In this document: one piece after another, positions 1-8,946 of the stretch
How positions within the stretch are numbered: position 1 is the first letter of the stretch
How the letters are laid out: the number at the start of each line of letters is the position of its first letter
Assembly: GCA_963798655.1 (NCBI GenBank)
Contig: CAWCUH010000007.1
Location: forward strand, 248,001-312,000
Direction: 5' to 3'
Source of the DNA: CAVSMC01 sp963798655
Lineage (GTDB): Bacteria; Pseudomonadota; Gammaproteobacteria; Burkholderiales; Casimicrobiaceae
DNA: 64,000 bases
Position numbers and translations under genes: made by a program
Notes under the pieces: generated by a model
The model's database searches: none
The model's input: only the letters and a program-made list of their open reading frames with translations
Told to the model about the DNA's origin: nothing

Positions 1-73
1 CGACGTGCTCGAGCATGTGTCGGGCGGCATGAACAATCACCAGGACCTGCTGGTGCTGCGGCGGCGCGCCTAA
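1..73 (+). CDS. 3' end of an unidentified CDS (partial)
   Basis: An open frame enters from the left edge and ends in TAA at 71-73, giving 23 residues that finish DLLVLRRRA. The tail resembles the last strand of SAM-dependent methyltransferases or similar glycan-locus enzymes, but it is too short to assign. It is read in the same direction as the following asparagine synthase gene, 30 bases on, so it is probably part of the same glycan locus. Confidence 0.4.
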   Translation, partial: DVLEHVSGGMNNHQDLLVLRRRA

Positions 74-103
74 GAGCGCCGCTGCCCGCCGGAACGCCAT
101 CGC

Positions 104-1966
104 ATGTGCGGCATCGCGGGACTCATCGATTGCGCGCAGCCGCGCGTCGACCTCGTGCTGCGCACGATGCTCGACGCGATCGTGCATCGCGGGCCCGACG
201 GCGAAGGCCTGTTCGTCGACGGCGGCGTCGCGCTCGGCATGCGGCGGCTGTCGGTGATCGATCTCGCGCACGGTTGGCAGCCGCTCGCCGCGCGCGGCGG
301 TCGCGTGCTCGCGTTCCAGAATGGCGAGATCTACAACCACGGCGAGCTGCGTTCGGCGCTCGCGCGTGAAGGCGCGCGCTTCGCAACGGCAAGCGACACC
401 GAGGTGCTCGCGCACGGCTACGAGCACTGGGGCATCGACGGACTGCTCGCGCGCGTCGACGGCATGTACGCGCTCGCGATCGTCGACCGGGATGCCCGCA
501 TGCTGCACGTCGCGCGCGATCGCTTCGGCGAGAAGCCGCTCTACTACGCGTGCGCACCCGGCCGCTTCGCGTACGGCTCGGATGCCGGCATCGTCGCGGC
601 GCTGCCTTGGGTCGACGCCGACCTCGATCCGCTGTCGCTGCGCCGCTATCTCGCGATGCACTACGTGCCGGGCAGCGCGACGATCTACCGCGGCGTGTCG
701 CGCGTGCTGCCGGGCGAGCGGCTGGAAATCGCGCTCGATGCGCCGACGCCGAAGCACGTGCGCTACTTCACGCCTGCGCTGGGCGCGGCGCGGGCGATCG
801 ACGACGACGCGCTCGCGGCGACCGTCGAGCGCGCAGTCGCCTCGCGTCTGGTCGCCGACGTGCCGCTCGGCGTGTTCCTGTCCGGCGGGCTCGACAGCTC
901 GATCGTCGCGGCGATCGCCGCCGCGTACAAGCCTAGCGTGCTGACGTTCTCGATGGGCTTCGCATCGCCCGAGCACGACGAGAGCGCGTTCGCGCGCGAG
1001 CTCGCCTCGACGATCGGCAGCAGGCATCACCACTTCGTGTTCGACGACGCAAGCTTCGCGTCGCTGCTGCCGAGCGTCGCCGCGGCGCTCGACGAGCCGC
1101 TCGGCGACCAGGCGCTGCTGCCGGTGTACTGGCTCGCGCGCGAGGCGCGCCGCCATGCGACCGTCGTTCTGTCGGGCGAAGGCGCCGACGAAGTGTTCGC
1201 CGGCTACGGCTACTATCGGCCGTTCACGCCGCAGCCCGGCGTCGTCGCCGCCATGCGCCGCGCGCTCGCCGGCGGCATGCAGCGCGATACCGGCACGTCG
1301 ATCATCGACCGGCTGCGCGCCGAGACTCCGTCGGGCTTTCCGCTGCTGACCGACACGGCGACGCGCGCGCGCCTCGTTCCGGACGACGATCGCGCGACCG
1401 ACACGTGGGAGCGCGACGTGCTCGCGTGGCTCACGTCGTCGCACGATCCGCTGCAGCGTGCGAGCGCCACCGATCTCGCAACGTGGCTGCCCGACGATCT
1501 GCTGGTGAAGTTCGACCGGATGACGATGGCGGTGAGCCTCGAAGGTCGCGCGCCGTTTCTCGCGCCGCAGCTCGTCGAGGCGGCGCTGTCGCTGCCGCCG
1601 GCGCAGCGGATGCGCGGAAGCGACACGAAGATCGCGCTGCGACGCGTCGCGGCGCGCTGGCTGCCGGAGCGAATCCGCGCGCGGCGCAAGCAGGGCTTCG
1701 TGCTGCCGATGCGGCAGTGGATCGACCAATGGCTCGCCGAGCACGGCGGCGCGCACGCCTATTTCACCGAGCGCACGGTGCCGCACGTCGACGCAACCGA
1801 GCTTGCGCGTGTCGCCGCCGAGGACGTCGCGGCGGGCGTACTGCGCGAGCGGCTGATGTTCGCCGCGATCATGCTCGTCGAATGGCATGCGGCGCAGAAG
1901 CCACGCGTCGCCACAATGCGCGCGCGCCATGCGCAGGCGCTCGCCGAGGCGCCGACGACGATCTGA
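104..1966 (+). CDS. asnB: Asparagine synthase (glutamine-hydrolysing) family amidotransferase
   Basis: 620 residues with the two domains of class B asparagine synthetase. The N-terminal Ntn glutaminase starts MCGIAG, so Cys2 is the nucleophile once Met is removed, and it carries HRGPDGEG and NGEIYNH. The C-terminal synthase has the PP-loop SGGLDSS at about residues 260-266. Known AsnB enzymes transfer glutamine amide nitrogen to an AMP-activated carboxylate. In polysaccharide clusters such paralogues often amidate sugar acids instead of making free asparagine. It is followed 53 bases on by the HAD-UbiA fusion, so a role in modifying the surface glycan is inferred. The ATG is chosen because Cys must follow it directly. 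Confidence 0.9.
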   Translation: MCGIAGLIDCAQPRVDLVLRTMLDAIVHRGPDGEGLFVDGGVALGMRRLSVIDLAHGWQPLAARGGRVLAFQNGEIYNHGELRSALAREGARFATASDTEVLAHGYEHWGIDGLLARVDGMYALAIVDRDARMLHVARDRFGEKPLYYACAPGRFAYGSDAGIVAALPWVDADLDPLSLRRYLAMHYVPGSATIYRGVSRVLPGERLEIALDAPTPKHVRYFTPALGAARAIDDDALAATVERAVASRLVADVPLGVFLSGGLDSSIVAAIAAAYKPSVLTFSMGFASPEHDESAFARELASTIGSRHHHFVFDDASFASLLPSVAAALDEPLGDQALLPVYWLAREARRHATVVLSGEGADEVFAGYGYYRPFTPQPGVVAAMRRALAGGMQRDTGTSIIDRLRAETPSGFPLLTDTATRARLVPDDDRATDTWERDVLAWLTSSHDPLQRASATDLATWLPDDLLVKFDRMTMAVSLEGRAPFLAPQLVEAALSLPPAQRMRGSDTKIALRRVAARWLPERIRARRKQGFVLPMRQWIDQWLAEHGGAHAYFTERTVPHVDATELARVAAEDVAAGVLRERLMFAAIMLVEWHAAQKPRVATMRARHAQALAEAPTTI

Positions 1967-2019
1967 GCGCACGATCACACTGACGCGAACGCCGCAGAGG
2001 TGCGCTAGAATGGGCCGCC

Positions 2020-3495
2020 ATGACCGACACCGCCGCGACGCCGCACACCGATGCGCGCGTGGACGAACGTCCAGATCTGCATGACGTCGTGCTTTGCATC
2101 GACCTCGACGGCACGCTGATCCACGGCGACCTCACGTTCGAATCGATGCTCGCGCTCGTGCGCCAGCATCCTGCGAGCGCGCTCGCGATGCCGTTCTGGC
2201 TGCTGCGCGGCCGCGCCCACCTCAAAGGCGAGATCGCGGCACGCGCGCTGATCGACGCGCGACTGCTGCCCTACGACGAGCGCGTCGTGACGCTCGTGCG
2301 GCGCGAGCGCGACGCCGGCCGGCGCGTCGTGCTCGCGACGGCGTCGCATCGCGCGTTCGCCGATCGCGTCGCAAGCCATCTGCAGCTGTTCGACGACGTC
2401 GTCGCGACCGCCGACGGTGCCAATCTTTCCGGCCGCGGCAAGGAGCGCGCGCTCGTCGAACGCTACGGCGCCCGCGGTTTTGATTACGCCGGCAACAGCG
2501 CGCGCGACGTGCCGGTATGGCGCTCGGCGCGCGCCGCCTGGGTCGTCAACGCGAGCGAGCGGCTCGTGCGCCGCGCATCGCAGGTGACGAGCGTTGCGCA
2601 TTCGATTGCGCCGCGCCCCGGCCGCCTTGCCGCCGTCTGGCGCGCGATGCGTCCGCACCAGTGGCTGAAGAACCTGCTGCTGTTCGTGCCGATGCTGATG
2701 GCGCACCGCTGGAACGACGCGCCGCTGCTCGTCGATACGCTACAGGGCCTCGTCGCGATGTGCGCGGTTTCGGCGAGCGTGTACGTGCTGAACGACATGA
2801 TCGACATCGAAGCCGATCGCGATCATCCAACTAAGCGGCGGCGTCCGTTCGCCTCGGGACAATTGCTGCCGCAGCACGGCTTCGCGATGATCGCGCTGCT
2901 GCTCGCCGCCGGCATCGCGCTCGCCGTGGGGCTGCCGCCCGCGTTCGCGGCGGCGCTCGCCGCCTACTACGTGATCACGCTCGCGTACACACTTCGGCTG
3001 AAGCGGATGATGATGCTCGACGTGATGACGCTCGCGGGCCTCTACACGCTTCGCATCATCGCCGGCGCGGCGATCATGGGGTTGCCGCCGTCGTTCTGGC
3101 TGCTCGCGTTCTCGGTGTTCCTGTTCCTGTGCCTCGGGCTCGTCAAGCGCTACTCGGAGTTCCTCGAGATGCGCAACGCCGGAAGCGAATCGTCGCGCGG
3201 ACGCGGCTATCGCACGAGCGACCTGCCGCTGCTCGCGATTCTCGGCGTCGCGAGCGGATTCGCATCCGTGCTCGTCGCTGCGCTGTACATCAACTCGGAC
3301 GACGTGCAGCGGCTTTATCGGTCGCCGCAAATGCTGTGGCTCGTCTGTCCGCTGCTGCTTTACTGGATCGGCCGCGTCTGGCTGCTCGCGAACCGCGGCG
3401 ACATGCACGAAGACCCGGTCGTGTTCGCACTGACCGACGCCGGCAGCCTGCTCACCGGCGTGCTCACGCTCGGCGCGCTGCTGCTCGCGACATGA
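2020..3495 (+). CDS. HAD phosphatase-UbiA prenyltransferase fusion, DPPR synthase-like
   Basis: 491 residues. An N-terminal haloacid-dehalogenase domain (DLDGTL at about residues 28-33) is fused to a UbiA membrane prenyltransferase from about residue 205, with NDMIDIEADRDHPTKR at about 258 as the first Asp-rich motif and a later YTLRLKRMMMLDV segment. The NDxxDxEADRxHPTKR form is the one found in decaprenyl-phosphate phosphoribose synthase (Rv3806c type), not in quinone-pathway UbiA. It would join 5-phosphoribose to polyprenyl phosphate at the membrane. The HAD domain could then remove the 5-phosphate, which is inference. The stop overlaps the start of the DprE1-like gene (ATGA). Confidence 0.82.
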   Translation: MTDTAATPHTDARVDERPDLHDVVLCIDLDGTLIHGDLTFESMLALVRQHPASALAMPFWLLRGRAHLKGEIAARALIDARLLPYDERVVTLVRRERDAGRRVVLATASHRAFADRVASHLQLFDDVVATADGANLSGRGKERALVERYGARGFDYAGNSARDVPVWRSARAAWVVNASERLVRRASQVTSVAHSIAPRPGRLAAVWRAMRPHQWLKNLLLFVPMLMAHRWNDAPLLVDTLQGLVAMCAVSASVYVLNDMIDIEADRDHPTKRRRPFASGQLLPQHGFAMIALLLAAGIALAVGLPPAFAAALAAYYVITLAYTLRLKRMMMLDVMTLAGLYTLRIIAGAAIMGLPPSFWLLAFSVFLFLCLGLVKRYSEFLEMRNAGSESSRGRGYRTSDLPLLAILGVASGFASVLVAALYINSDDVQRLYRSPQMLWLVCPLLLYWIGRVWLLANRGDMHEDPVVFALTDAGSLLTGVLTLGALLLAT

Positions 3496-4817
3496 GCGCC
3501 GCGCCGACCGCCCGCGGACGCTACGGCTCGTGGGGCCGCGTCGCGCCGCCCGCGAGCGAGGCATGGCGGCCGCGCGCGCGCGGCGAGCCGCTTCCGACAC
3601 CTCCGCAAAGCGCCGGCATGCTCGCGTACGGCAATGGCCGCAGCTATGGCGACTGCTGCCTGAACGACGGCGGCCTGCTGATCGACACGCGAGGCCTCGA
3701 TCGCTTCATCGCGTTCGATCCGTCGAGCGGCGCGCTCGAGTGCGAAGCCGGCGTGCTGCTGTCCGACATTCTCGCGACGTTCGTTCCGCGCGGCTGGTTC
3801 CTCCCGGTGACGCCGGGAACGCAGTACGTGACCGTCGGCGGCGCGATCGCGAACGACGTCCACGGCAAGAACCATCATGTCGCCGGAACGTTCGGCTGCC
3901 ACGTCGAGCACCTGGTGCTCGCACGCTCCGACGCCACGCGGCTCGACTGCTCGCTCGCGCAGAACGAGCTGCTGTTCCGTGCAACGATCGGCGGACTCGG
4001 CCTCACCGGGCTCATCGAGTCGGCGACGATCCGGTTGCGCCGCATCGCGTCGCCGTATATCGACTCGGAAACGGTGCGCTTCGACGCGCTCGACGAGTTC
4101 TTCGCACTCGCGGAGGAGTCCGATCGCACGTTCGAATACACGGTCGCATGGGTCGATTGCACCGCGCACGGCCGAGCCCGCGGCCGCGGGCATTTCATGC
4201 GCGGCAATCATGCGGACCAGGCCGCCTCGCGCACGCCACCGCGCGACGCGACGCTGCGCATCGCGTTCGATCCGCCGTTTTCGCTGGTGAACGCGCTCAC
4301 CGTGCGGCCGTTCAACGCGCTCTACTTCCATCGCCAGCGTGAGCGCAGCGCGAGGCGCGTTGTCGGTTACCGCAAGTTTTTCTATCCGCTCGACGCGATC
4401 GGCGACTGGAACCGGATGTACGGCGCTCGCGGCTTCTTCCAGTTCCAGTGCGTCGTGCCGCACACCGGCGCAGCCGATGCGATCGGCGCACTGCTCGACG
4501 CGCTGCGGTCGTCGCGCCAGGGCTCGTTCCTCGCCGTGCTGAAGCGCTTCGGCGACGTGCGCTCGCCGGGACTTCTTTCGTTTCCGCGGCCCGGCGTCAC
4601 GCTCGCGATCGACGTGCCGAACAGCGGCCCTGCGACACGCGAGCTGCTCGCGCGGATGGAAGCGATCACGATGGACGCCGGCGGCGCGCTCTACCCGGCG
4701 AAGGACGGCTGCATGTCCGCGGACACGTTCCGCCGCTCGTTTCCTGCGCTCGATGCGTTTCGCGCGCACGTCGATCCCGCCTGCTCGTCGACGTTCTGGC
4801 GCCGCGTCGTCGCCTAG
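3492..4817 (+). CDS. DprE1-like FAD-dependent polyprenylphosphoryl-ribose 2'-oxidase
   Basis: 441 residues of the vanillyl-alcohol-oxidase fold. The FAD-binding segments are GNGRSYGDCC (about 47-56) and VGGAIANDVHGKNHH (about 115-129). The C-terminal YPAKDG (Lys about 404) corresponds to the active-site Lys of mycobacterial DprE1. The position equivalent to the benzothiazinone-target cysteine reads Ala (about 372, in LAID). The expected role is oxidation of polyprenylphosphoryl-beta-D-ribose at C2' to the keto intermediate. The start is the ATG inside the ATGA overlap with the UbiA gene; a longer upstream frame is a shadow. The reductase gene begins 1 base after the stop. Confidence 0.85.
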   Translation: MSAAPTARGRYGSWGRVAPPASEAWRPRARGEPLPTPPQSAGMLAYGNGRSYGDCCLNDGGLLIDTRGLDRFIAFDPSSGALECEAGVLLSDILATFVPRGWFLPVTPGTQYVTVGGAIANDVHGKNHHVAGTFGCHVEHLVLARSDATRLDCSLAQNELLFRATIGGLGLTGLIESATIRLRRIASPYIDSETVRFDALDEFFALAEESDRTFEYTVAWVDCTAHGRARGRGHFMRGNHADQAASRTPPRDATLRIAFDPPFSLVNALTVRPFNALYFHRQRERSARRVVGYRKFFYPLDAIGDWNRMYGARGFFQFQCVVPHTGAADAIGALLDALRSSRQGSFLAVLKRFGDVRSPGLLSFPRPGVTLAIDVPNSGPATRELLARMEAITMDAGGALYPAKDGCMSADTFRRSFPALDAFRAHVDPACSSTFWRRVVA

Positions 4818-4818
4818 G

Positions 4819-5556
4819 ATGCGAAGCGTCCTCGTCATCGGCGCGACGTCGGCGATCGCGGAAGCCACCGCGCGGCAGTTCGCTGCGCGCGGCGACGCGC
4901 TGTTTCTCGTCGCGCGCGACACCGGGCGGCTCGCGGCAATCGCCGACGACCTGCGCATTCGCGGCGCTGCCGCCGTCCACACGGCGCCGCTCGACGTCAC
5001 CGATGCGCGATCGCGCTCGGCGGCGCTCGCCGCCGCCGACGCCGCAATCGGGACGCCCGACGTCGCGCTCGTTGCCCACGGCACGCTGCCGGACCAGCGC
5101 GCATGCGAGCGCGGCGAAGCCGATCTCGTCGCCGCGCTGGACGTGAACTTCACCGCTACCGCGGCGATCGTGTCGATGATCGCGAACCGGATGGAGGCGG
5201 CGCGGCGCGGAACGATCGCGGTCGTCACGTCGGTTGCGGGCGACCGCGGACGCGGCAGCAACTACGTATACGGCAGCGCCAAGGCCGGCATGTCGACGTT
5301 CCTCGCCGGACTGCGCCATCGGCTGCACCGGCACGGCGTCGCGGTCGTCGACATCCGCCCCGGCTTCGTCGACACGCCGATGACGGCGCAAGTCGCGAAG
5401 AACGCGCTGTTCGCGTCGCCGGCGCGCGTCGCGCGCGACATCGTCGCTGCGATCGACCGCGGCACGCCGGTGCGCTACACGCCGTCGTTCTGGCGGCCGA
5501 TCATGCTCGCCGTGCGGCTTCTGCCGCGCGCGCTGTTCCATCGCAGCAATCTCTAG
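4819..5556 (+). CDS. DprE2-like short-chain reductase
   Basis: 245 residues, classical SDR. The cofactor loop near the N-terminus is GATSAIAEA, with DVT at the adenine side. The catalytic Ser lies in VVTSVAGDRG and the YGSAK motif (Tyr-x3-Lys) follows. The match to SDR families placed directly after DprE1 suggests reduction of the 2'-keto polyprenylphosphoryl sugar to the arabinose epimer with NAD(P)H. The ATG lies immediately after the oxidase stop, which argues for translational coupling and a two-protein epimerase as in mycobacteria. Substrate is inferred from neighbours; the fold assignment is firm. Confidence 0.82.
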   Translation: MRSVLVIGATSAIAEATARQFAARGDALFLVARDTGRLAAIADDLRIRGAAAVHTAPLDVTDARSRSAALAAADAAIGTPDVALVAHGTLPDQRACERGEADLVAALDVNFTATAAIVSMIANRMEAARRGTIAVVTSVAGDRGRGSNYVYGSAKAGMSTFLAGLRHRLHRHGVAVVDIRPGFVDTPMTAQVAKNALFASPARVARDIVAAIDRGTPVRYTPSFWRPIMLAVRLLPRALFHRSNL

Positions 5557-5562
5557 GCGGCG

Positions 5563-6513
5563 ATGGGCGAAGCGAGCGAGCGCATCGTCATCACCGGCGC
5601 CGCCGGGCTCGTCGGGCAGAACCTGGTCGCGCTGCTCGCCGAGGAGCAGTGCACGAACCTCGTTGCGATCGACAAGAACGGCGAGAACCTCGCGGTCCTC
5701 GCGCGACTGCATCCGGACGTGCGCGCGCGCGTCTGCGATCTCGCCGAGCCCGGCGAATGGGAAGACGAGATCGCAGACGCCGACGTCGTCGTGATGCTGC
5801 ACGCGCAGATCACCGGCAAGACCGGCGAGCCGTTTGCGCGCAACAACGTCGAGGCGACGAAGCGCGTGCTCGCCGTGCTGCGCGAGCGTGGACACGCGTT
5901 CGTCGTCCATGCGAGCTCGTCCGTGGTGAATTCCGTCGCCCACGATCTGTACACCGAGAGCAAGAAGCTGCAGGAGCGACTCGTCGCCGACAGCGGCGTT
6001 GCGCATTGCATCCTGCGCCCGACGCTGATGTTCGGCTGGTTCGATCCGAAGCACCTCGGCTGGCTCGCGCGCTTCATGGAGCGAACGCCGGTGTTCCCGA
6101 TCCCCGGGCACGGCCGTTACATGCGCCAGCCGCTGTACAATCGCGACTTCTGCCGCGCGATCGCCGTCTGCATCCGCAGGCGCCCGCTCGGCGCTGTCTA
6201 CGATCTCACCGGTCCCGAACGGATCGACTACATCGACATGATTCGCGCGATCCGCGAAGCGAAAGGGTTGCGGACACCGATCGTTCCGATTCCGTTCGCG
6301 CTGTTCAAGGCGCTGCTTCGCGTCTACGCGCTGTTCTCGGCGAAGCCGCCGTTCACCGCCGAGCAGCTCGACGCGCTCGTCGCCGGCGACGACTTCAGCG
6401 GCGTCGACATCGAGGCGACGTTCGGCTTCCGTCCGACGCCGTTTCGCGACGCGATCCGCGAGACGTTCGGCCATCCGGTGTACAGCCGGATCGGGCTCGC
6501 GAGCCCGCATTGA
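5563..6513 (+). CDS. NAD-dependent epimerase/dehydratase family protein
   Basis: 316 residues of extended-SDR type. The Rossmann motif is GAAGLVG near residue 12, the Ser-rich HASSSV precedes the catalytic YTESK, and a long C-terminal substrate domain follows. Such enzymes interconvert or dehydrate nucleotide sugars, or act on polyprenyl-linked sugars. It begins 6 bases after the DprE2-like gene and ends 17 bases before the next, so it belongs to the same transcript. The actual sugar substrate cannot be read from the sequence. Confidence 0.8.
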   Translation: MGEASERIVITGAAGLVGQNLVALLAEEQCTNLVAIDKNGENLAVLARLHPDVRARVCDLAEPGEWEDEIADADVVVMLHAQITGKTGEPFARNNVEATKRVLAVLRERGHAFVVHASSSVVNSVAHDLYTESKKLQERLVADSGVAHCILRPTLMFGWFDPKHLGWLARFMERTPVFPIPGHGRYMRQPLYNRDFCRAIAVCIRRRPLGAVYDLTGPERIDYIDMIRAIREAKGLRTPIVPIPFALFKALLRVYALFSAKPPFTAEQLDALVAGDDFSGVDIEATFGFRPTPFRDAIRETFGHPVYSRIGLASPH

Positions 6514-6530
6514 ACACCGCTGCCGGCGCG

Positions 6531-7829
6531 ATGCCGACGCCGCGTCGCGCGGCCGTCATCGGCGCGGGTCCGATGGGGCTCGCCGCAGCGCATGCCCTCG
6601 CGAAGCGCGGATTTCGCGTCGCGGTCTTCGAAGCCGACGACCGCATCGGCGGCATGTCGGCGCATTTCGACTTCGACGGCTTGGCCATCGAGCGCTACTA
6701 CCACTTCATCTGCAAGCCCGACACACCGCTGTTCGAGACGCTGTCCGAGTTCGGCCTCGCCGAGCGACTGCGCTGGCGCATCACCGAGATGGGCTTCTTC
6801 TACGACGGCAGGCTCTACGACTGGGGCCGGCCGGACTGCCTGCTGCGCTTTCCGCATCTCGGTCTCGTCGCGAAGCTGCGCTATGCCGCGCTGGTGATGC
6901 GCGCGAAAGGCATTCGCGACTGGACGCCTTACGATCGACTCGAGGCGACCGACTGGCTGCGCGGCTGGGTCGGCGAGCGAGCGTACGACGTGCTGTGGAG
7001 GAAGCTCTTCGAGCTCAAGTTCTTCGAGTACGAGAAGTCGCTGTCTGCCGCGTGGATCGGCACGCGAATCCAGCGCGTCGCACTGTCGCGCAAGAGCCTG
7101 TTCGAGGAGGAGCTCGGCTACCTCGACGGCGGCTCGCAGACGCTGCTCGACGCGTACGAGCGGCGGCTGCGCGACGCCGGCGCGACGATCGCGCTCAGGT
7201 CGCCGGTGCAGCGCGTCGCCGTCGATCGCGGCATCGTCAAGGGCGTGTTCGTCCGCGGCTCGCTCGAGCCGGCCAATGTCGTCGTGTCGACGGTTCCGCT
7301 GAAGTACGTGCCGCGGATCGCGCACGAGCTTTCGGCCGAGGAGAAGCGAAGAATCGACGCGATCGACAACATCGGTGTCGTCTGCGTCGTGCTGAAGCTC
7401 ACGCGGCCCTTGACGCGCTACTTCTGGATGAACACCAACGACCCGCGCCTCGCGATCCCGGGCATCGTCGAGTACACCAATCTCGCGCCGCTGCCGGCGC
7501 ACATCGTCTACGTTCCATACTACATGCCGAAGACGCATCCGAAATGGTCGTGGGAGCCGGCGCGCTTCATCGACGAGGCGACGCGCTACCTGTCGATCGT
7601 GCGTCCCGACTGGGATCCGTTGACGCTCCTTGCAGCACACGCTTCGCGCTACGAGTTCGCGCAGACGGTGTGCGGTCCCGGCTTCCACGACAAGCTGCCG
7701 CCAATGGCGACGTCGGTCCGCGGCTTCTTCATGGCCGACACCGCGTACTACTATCCGCAGGACCGCTCGATCAGCGAAAGCATCCGCGTCGGGCGCCAGC
7801 TTGCCGATGCAGCAACCGCAGCGCCATGA
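6531..7829 (+). CDS. FAD-dependent oxidoreductase (amine oxidase/protoporphyrinogen oxidase-like)
   Basis: 432 residues from the ATG at 6531; a TTG overlapping the preceding stop (6510) would add seven residues. The N-terminus has the dinucleotide-binding VIGAGPMGLAAA and FEADDRIGGMS. The middle is rich in aromatic residues, and the end has an FAD-contact region (FFMADTAYYYPQDRS) typical of flavin monoamine oxidase and UDP-galactopyranose-mutase-like folds. Similar proteins occur in glycan and lipid-sugar loci, but no reaction is established for this subgroup. It overlaps the GtrA gene by ATGA, so co-translation is likely. Confidence 0.75.
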   Translation: MPTPRRAAVIGAGPMGLAAAHALAKRGFRVAVFEADDRIGGMSAHFDFDGLAIERYYHFICKPDTPLFETLSEFGLAERLRWRITEMGFFYDGRLYDWGRPDCLLRFPHLGLVAKLRYAALVMRAKGIRDWTPYDRLEATDWLRGWVGERAYDVLWRKLFELKFFEYEKSLSAAWIGTRIQRVALSRKSLFEEELGYLDGGSQTLLDAYERRLRDAGATIALRSPVQRVAVDRGIVKGVFVRGSLEPANVVVSTVPLKYVPRIAHELSAEEKRRIDAIDNIGVVCVVLKLTRPLTRYFWMNTNDPRLAIPGIVEYTNLAPLPAHIVYVPYYMPKTHPKWSWEPARFIDEATRYLSIVRPDWDPLTLLAAHASRYEFAQTVCGPGFHDKLPPMATSVRGFFMADTAYYYPQDRSISESIRVGRQLADAATAAP

Positions 7830-8233
7830 CCGACAGCCCCGCGCTGCGCCGCGAGGCGCTGCGATTCCTCGCCGTCGGTGTCGTCGCCGCGGCGGCGAAC
7901 TTCGGCAGCCGCTTCGCGTTCAGCCTCGTCGCCCCGTTCGCGAGCGCCGTCGTCCTCGCGTTCTTCGTCGGCCTGACGACGGCATTCGTGCTCAATCGCA
8001 GCTTCGTCTTCGTGCGCTCCGAACCGACGCCGTGGGCAGGCCAAGCGGTGCGCTTCACGATCGTCAACCTCGCCGGGCTGGTGCTGACGCTCGCGATCAG
8101 CGTCTGGCTCGCCGGAACGCTGCTGCCCGCCGTCGGCATCGAACGCGGCCGAGAGGCGATCGCGCATTTCTGCGGCATCGGCGCGACGGTCGCGACGAGC
8201 TACGCCGCGCACAAGTGGTGGACCTTCCGATGA
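7826..8233 (+). CDS. GtrA family small membrane protein
   Basis: 135 residues with four hydrophobic segments and the GtrA pattern: RFLAVGVVAAAANF at the start, FVLNRSFVF in the middle and a C-terminal AHKWWTFR. GtrA proteins are linked to moving or positioning polyprenyl-phosphate sugars across the inner membrane. In mycobacteria a GtrA protein (Rv3789) sits beside dprE1/dprE2, so placement here five genes after UbiA fits a role with lipid-linked arabinose. The flippase role is debated in the literature, so only the family is firm. It overlaps the oxidoreductase stop. Confidence 0.88.
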   Translation: MTDSPALRREALRFLAVGVVAAAANFGSRFAFSLVAPFASAVVLAFFVGLTTAFVLNRSFVFVRSEPTPWAGQAVRFTIVNLAGLVLTLAISVWLAGTLLPAVGIERGREAIAHFCGIGATVATSYAAHKWWTFR

Positions 8234-8255
8234 GCACGCGAGGCGAGGCCCGCAG

Positions 8256-8936
8256 ATGAGCCACGACGCGTCCGGCGCGCCGCTCGACGCGCTGTACCGC
8301 GCGCGCTTCGGCGACGCCGCAGCCGATCGCGCGCGGGTCTGGCGCATCCTGGTCGACCGCTGCTTCCAGCGCTACGTGCCGCGCGACGGCGTCGTCGTCG
8401 ACATCGGCTGCGGATGGGGCGAGTTCATCAACGCCGTCGACGCGCGCGTGCGTCACGCGATCGACCTCAACCCTGACGCCCGCTCGCACGTCGACGCCGC
8501 CGTGCAGCTGCACGCGCAGAGCTGCGCCGACCGCTGGCCGCTCGCCGATGCGTCGGTAGACGCCGTGTTCACCAGCAACTTCCTCGAGCACCTGGCCGAC
8601 AAGCGCGCGCTCACGGCGACGATCGCCGAGGCGTTCCGCTGCATGAAGCCCGGCGGCGCGCTCGTCTGCCTCGGTCCCAACATCCGCTACGTCGGCGGTG
8701 CGTACTGGGATTTCTTCGATCACCACATCCCACTGACCGAGCGCTCGCTCGGCGAGTGCATCGCCGGCGCCGGGTTCGCCGTCGAGCGCTCGCTTGCGCG
8801 TTTCCTCCCTTACACGATGAGCGGCAAGCGTCCGCCGCCGTCGTTCGCGATCCGCGCGTACGTCGCGCTGCCGGTCGCGTGGCCGCTTTTCGGCAAGCAG
8901 TTCCTCGTCGTCGCGCGTAAGCCCGCGGCGCGCTGA
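8256..8936 (+). CDS. Class I SAM-dependent methyltransferase
   Basis: 226 residues. Motif I is VVDIGCGWGEF (about residue 46), the acidic motif II region is HAIDLNPDA, and FTSNFLEHL with CMKPGGALVCLGPN gives the post-motif region of Methyltransf_11/23 proteins. It probably methylates a glycan or a lipid-linked sugar, judging only by location. The ATG lies 22 bases after the GtrA stop. The end, LVVARKPAAR, is the usual last beta strand, so the gene appears complete. Confidence 0.8.
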   Translation: MSHDASGAPLDALYRARFGDAAADRARVWRILVDRCFQRYVPRDGVVVDIGCGWGEFINAVDARVRHAIDLNPDARSHVDAAVQLHAQSCADRWPLADASVDAVFTSNFLEHLADKRALTATIAEAFRCMKPGGALVCLGPNIRYVGGAYWDFFDHHIPLTERSLGECIAGAGFAVERSLARFLPYTMSGKRPPPSFAIRAYVALPVAWPLFGKQFLVVARKPAAR

Positions 8937-8946
8937 TGCATCGCGT

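Noticed and set aside
3129..3491. Upstream extension of the DprE1-like frame
   Set aside because: It overlaps the UbiA coding region and lacks family sequence; the ATG at 3492 in an ATGA overlap fits better.
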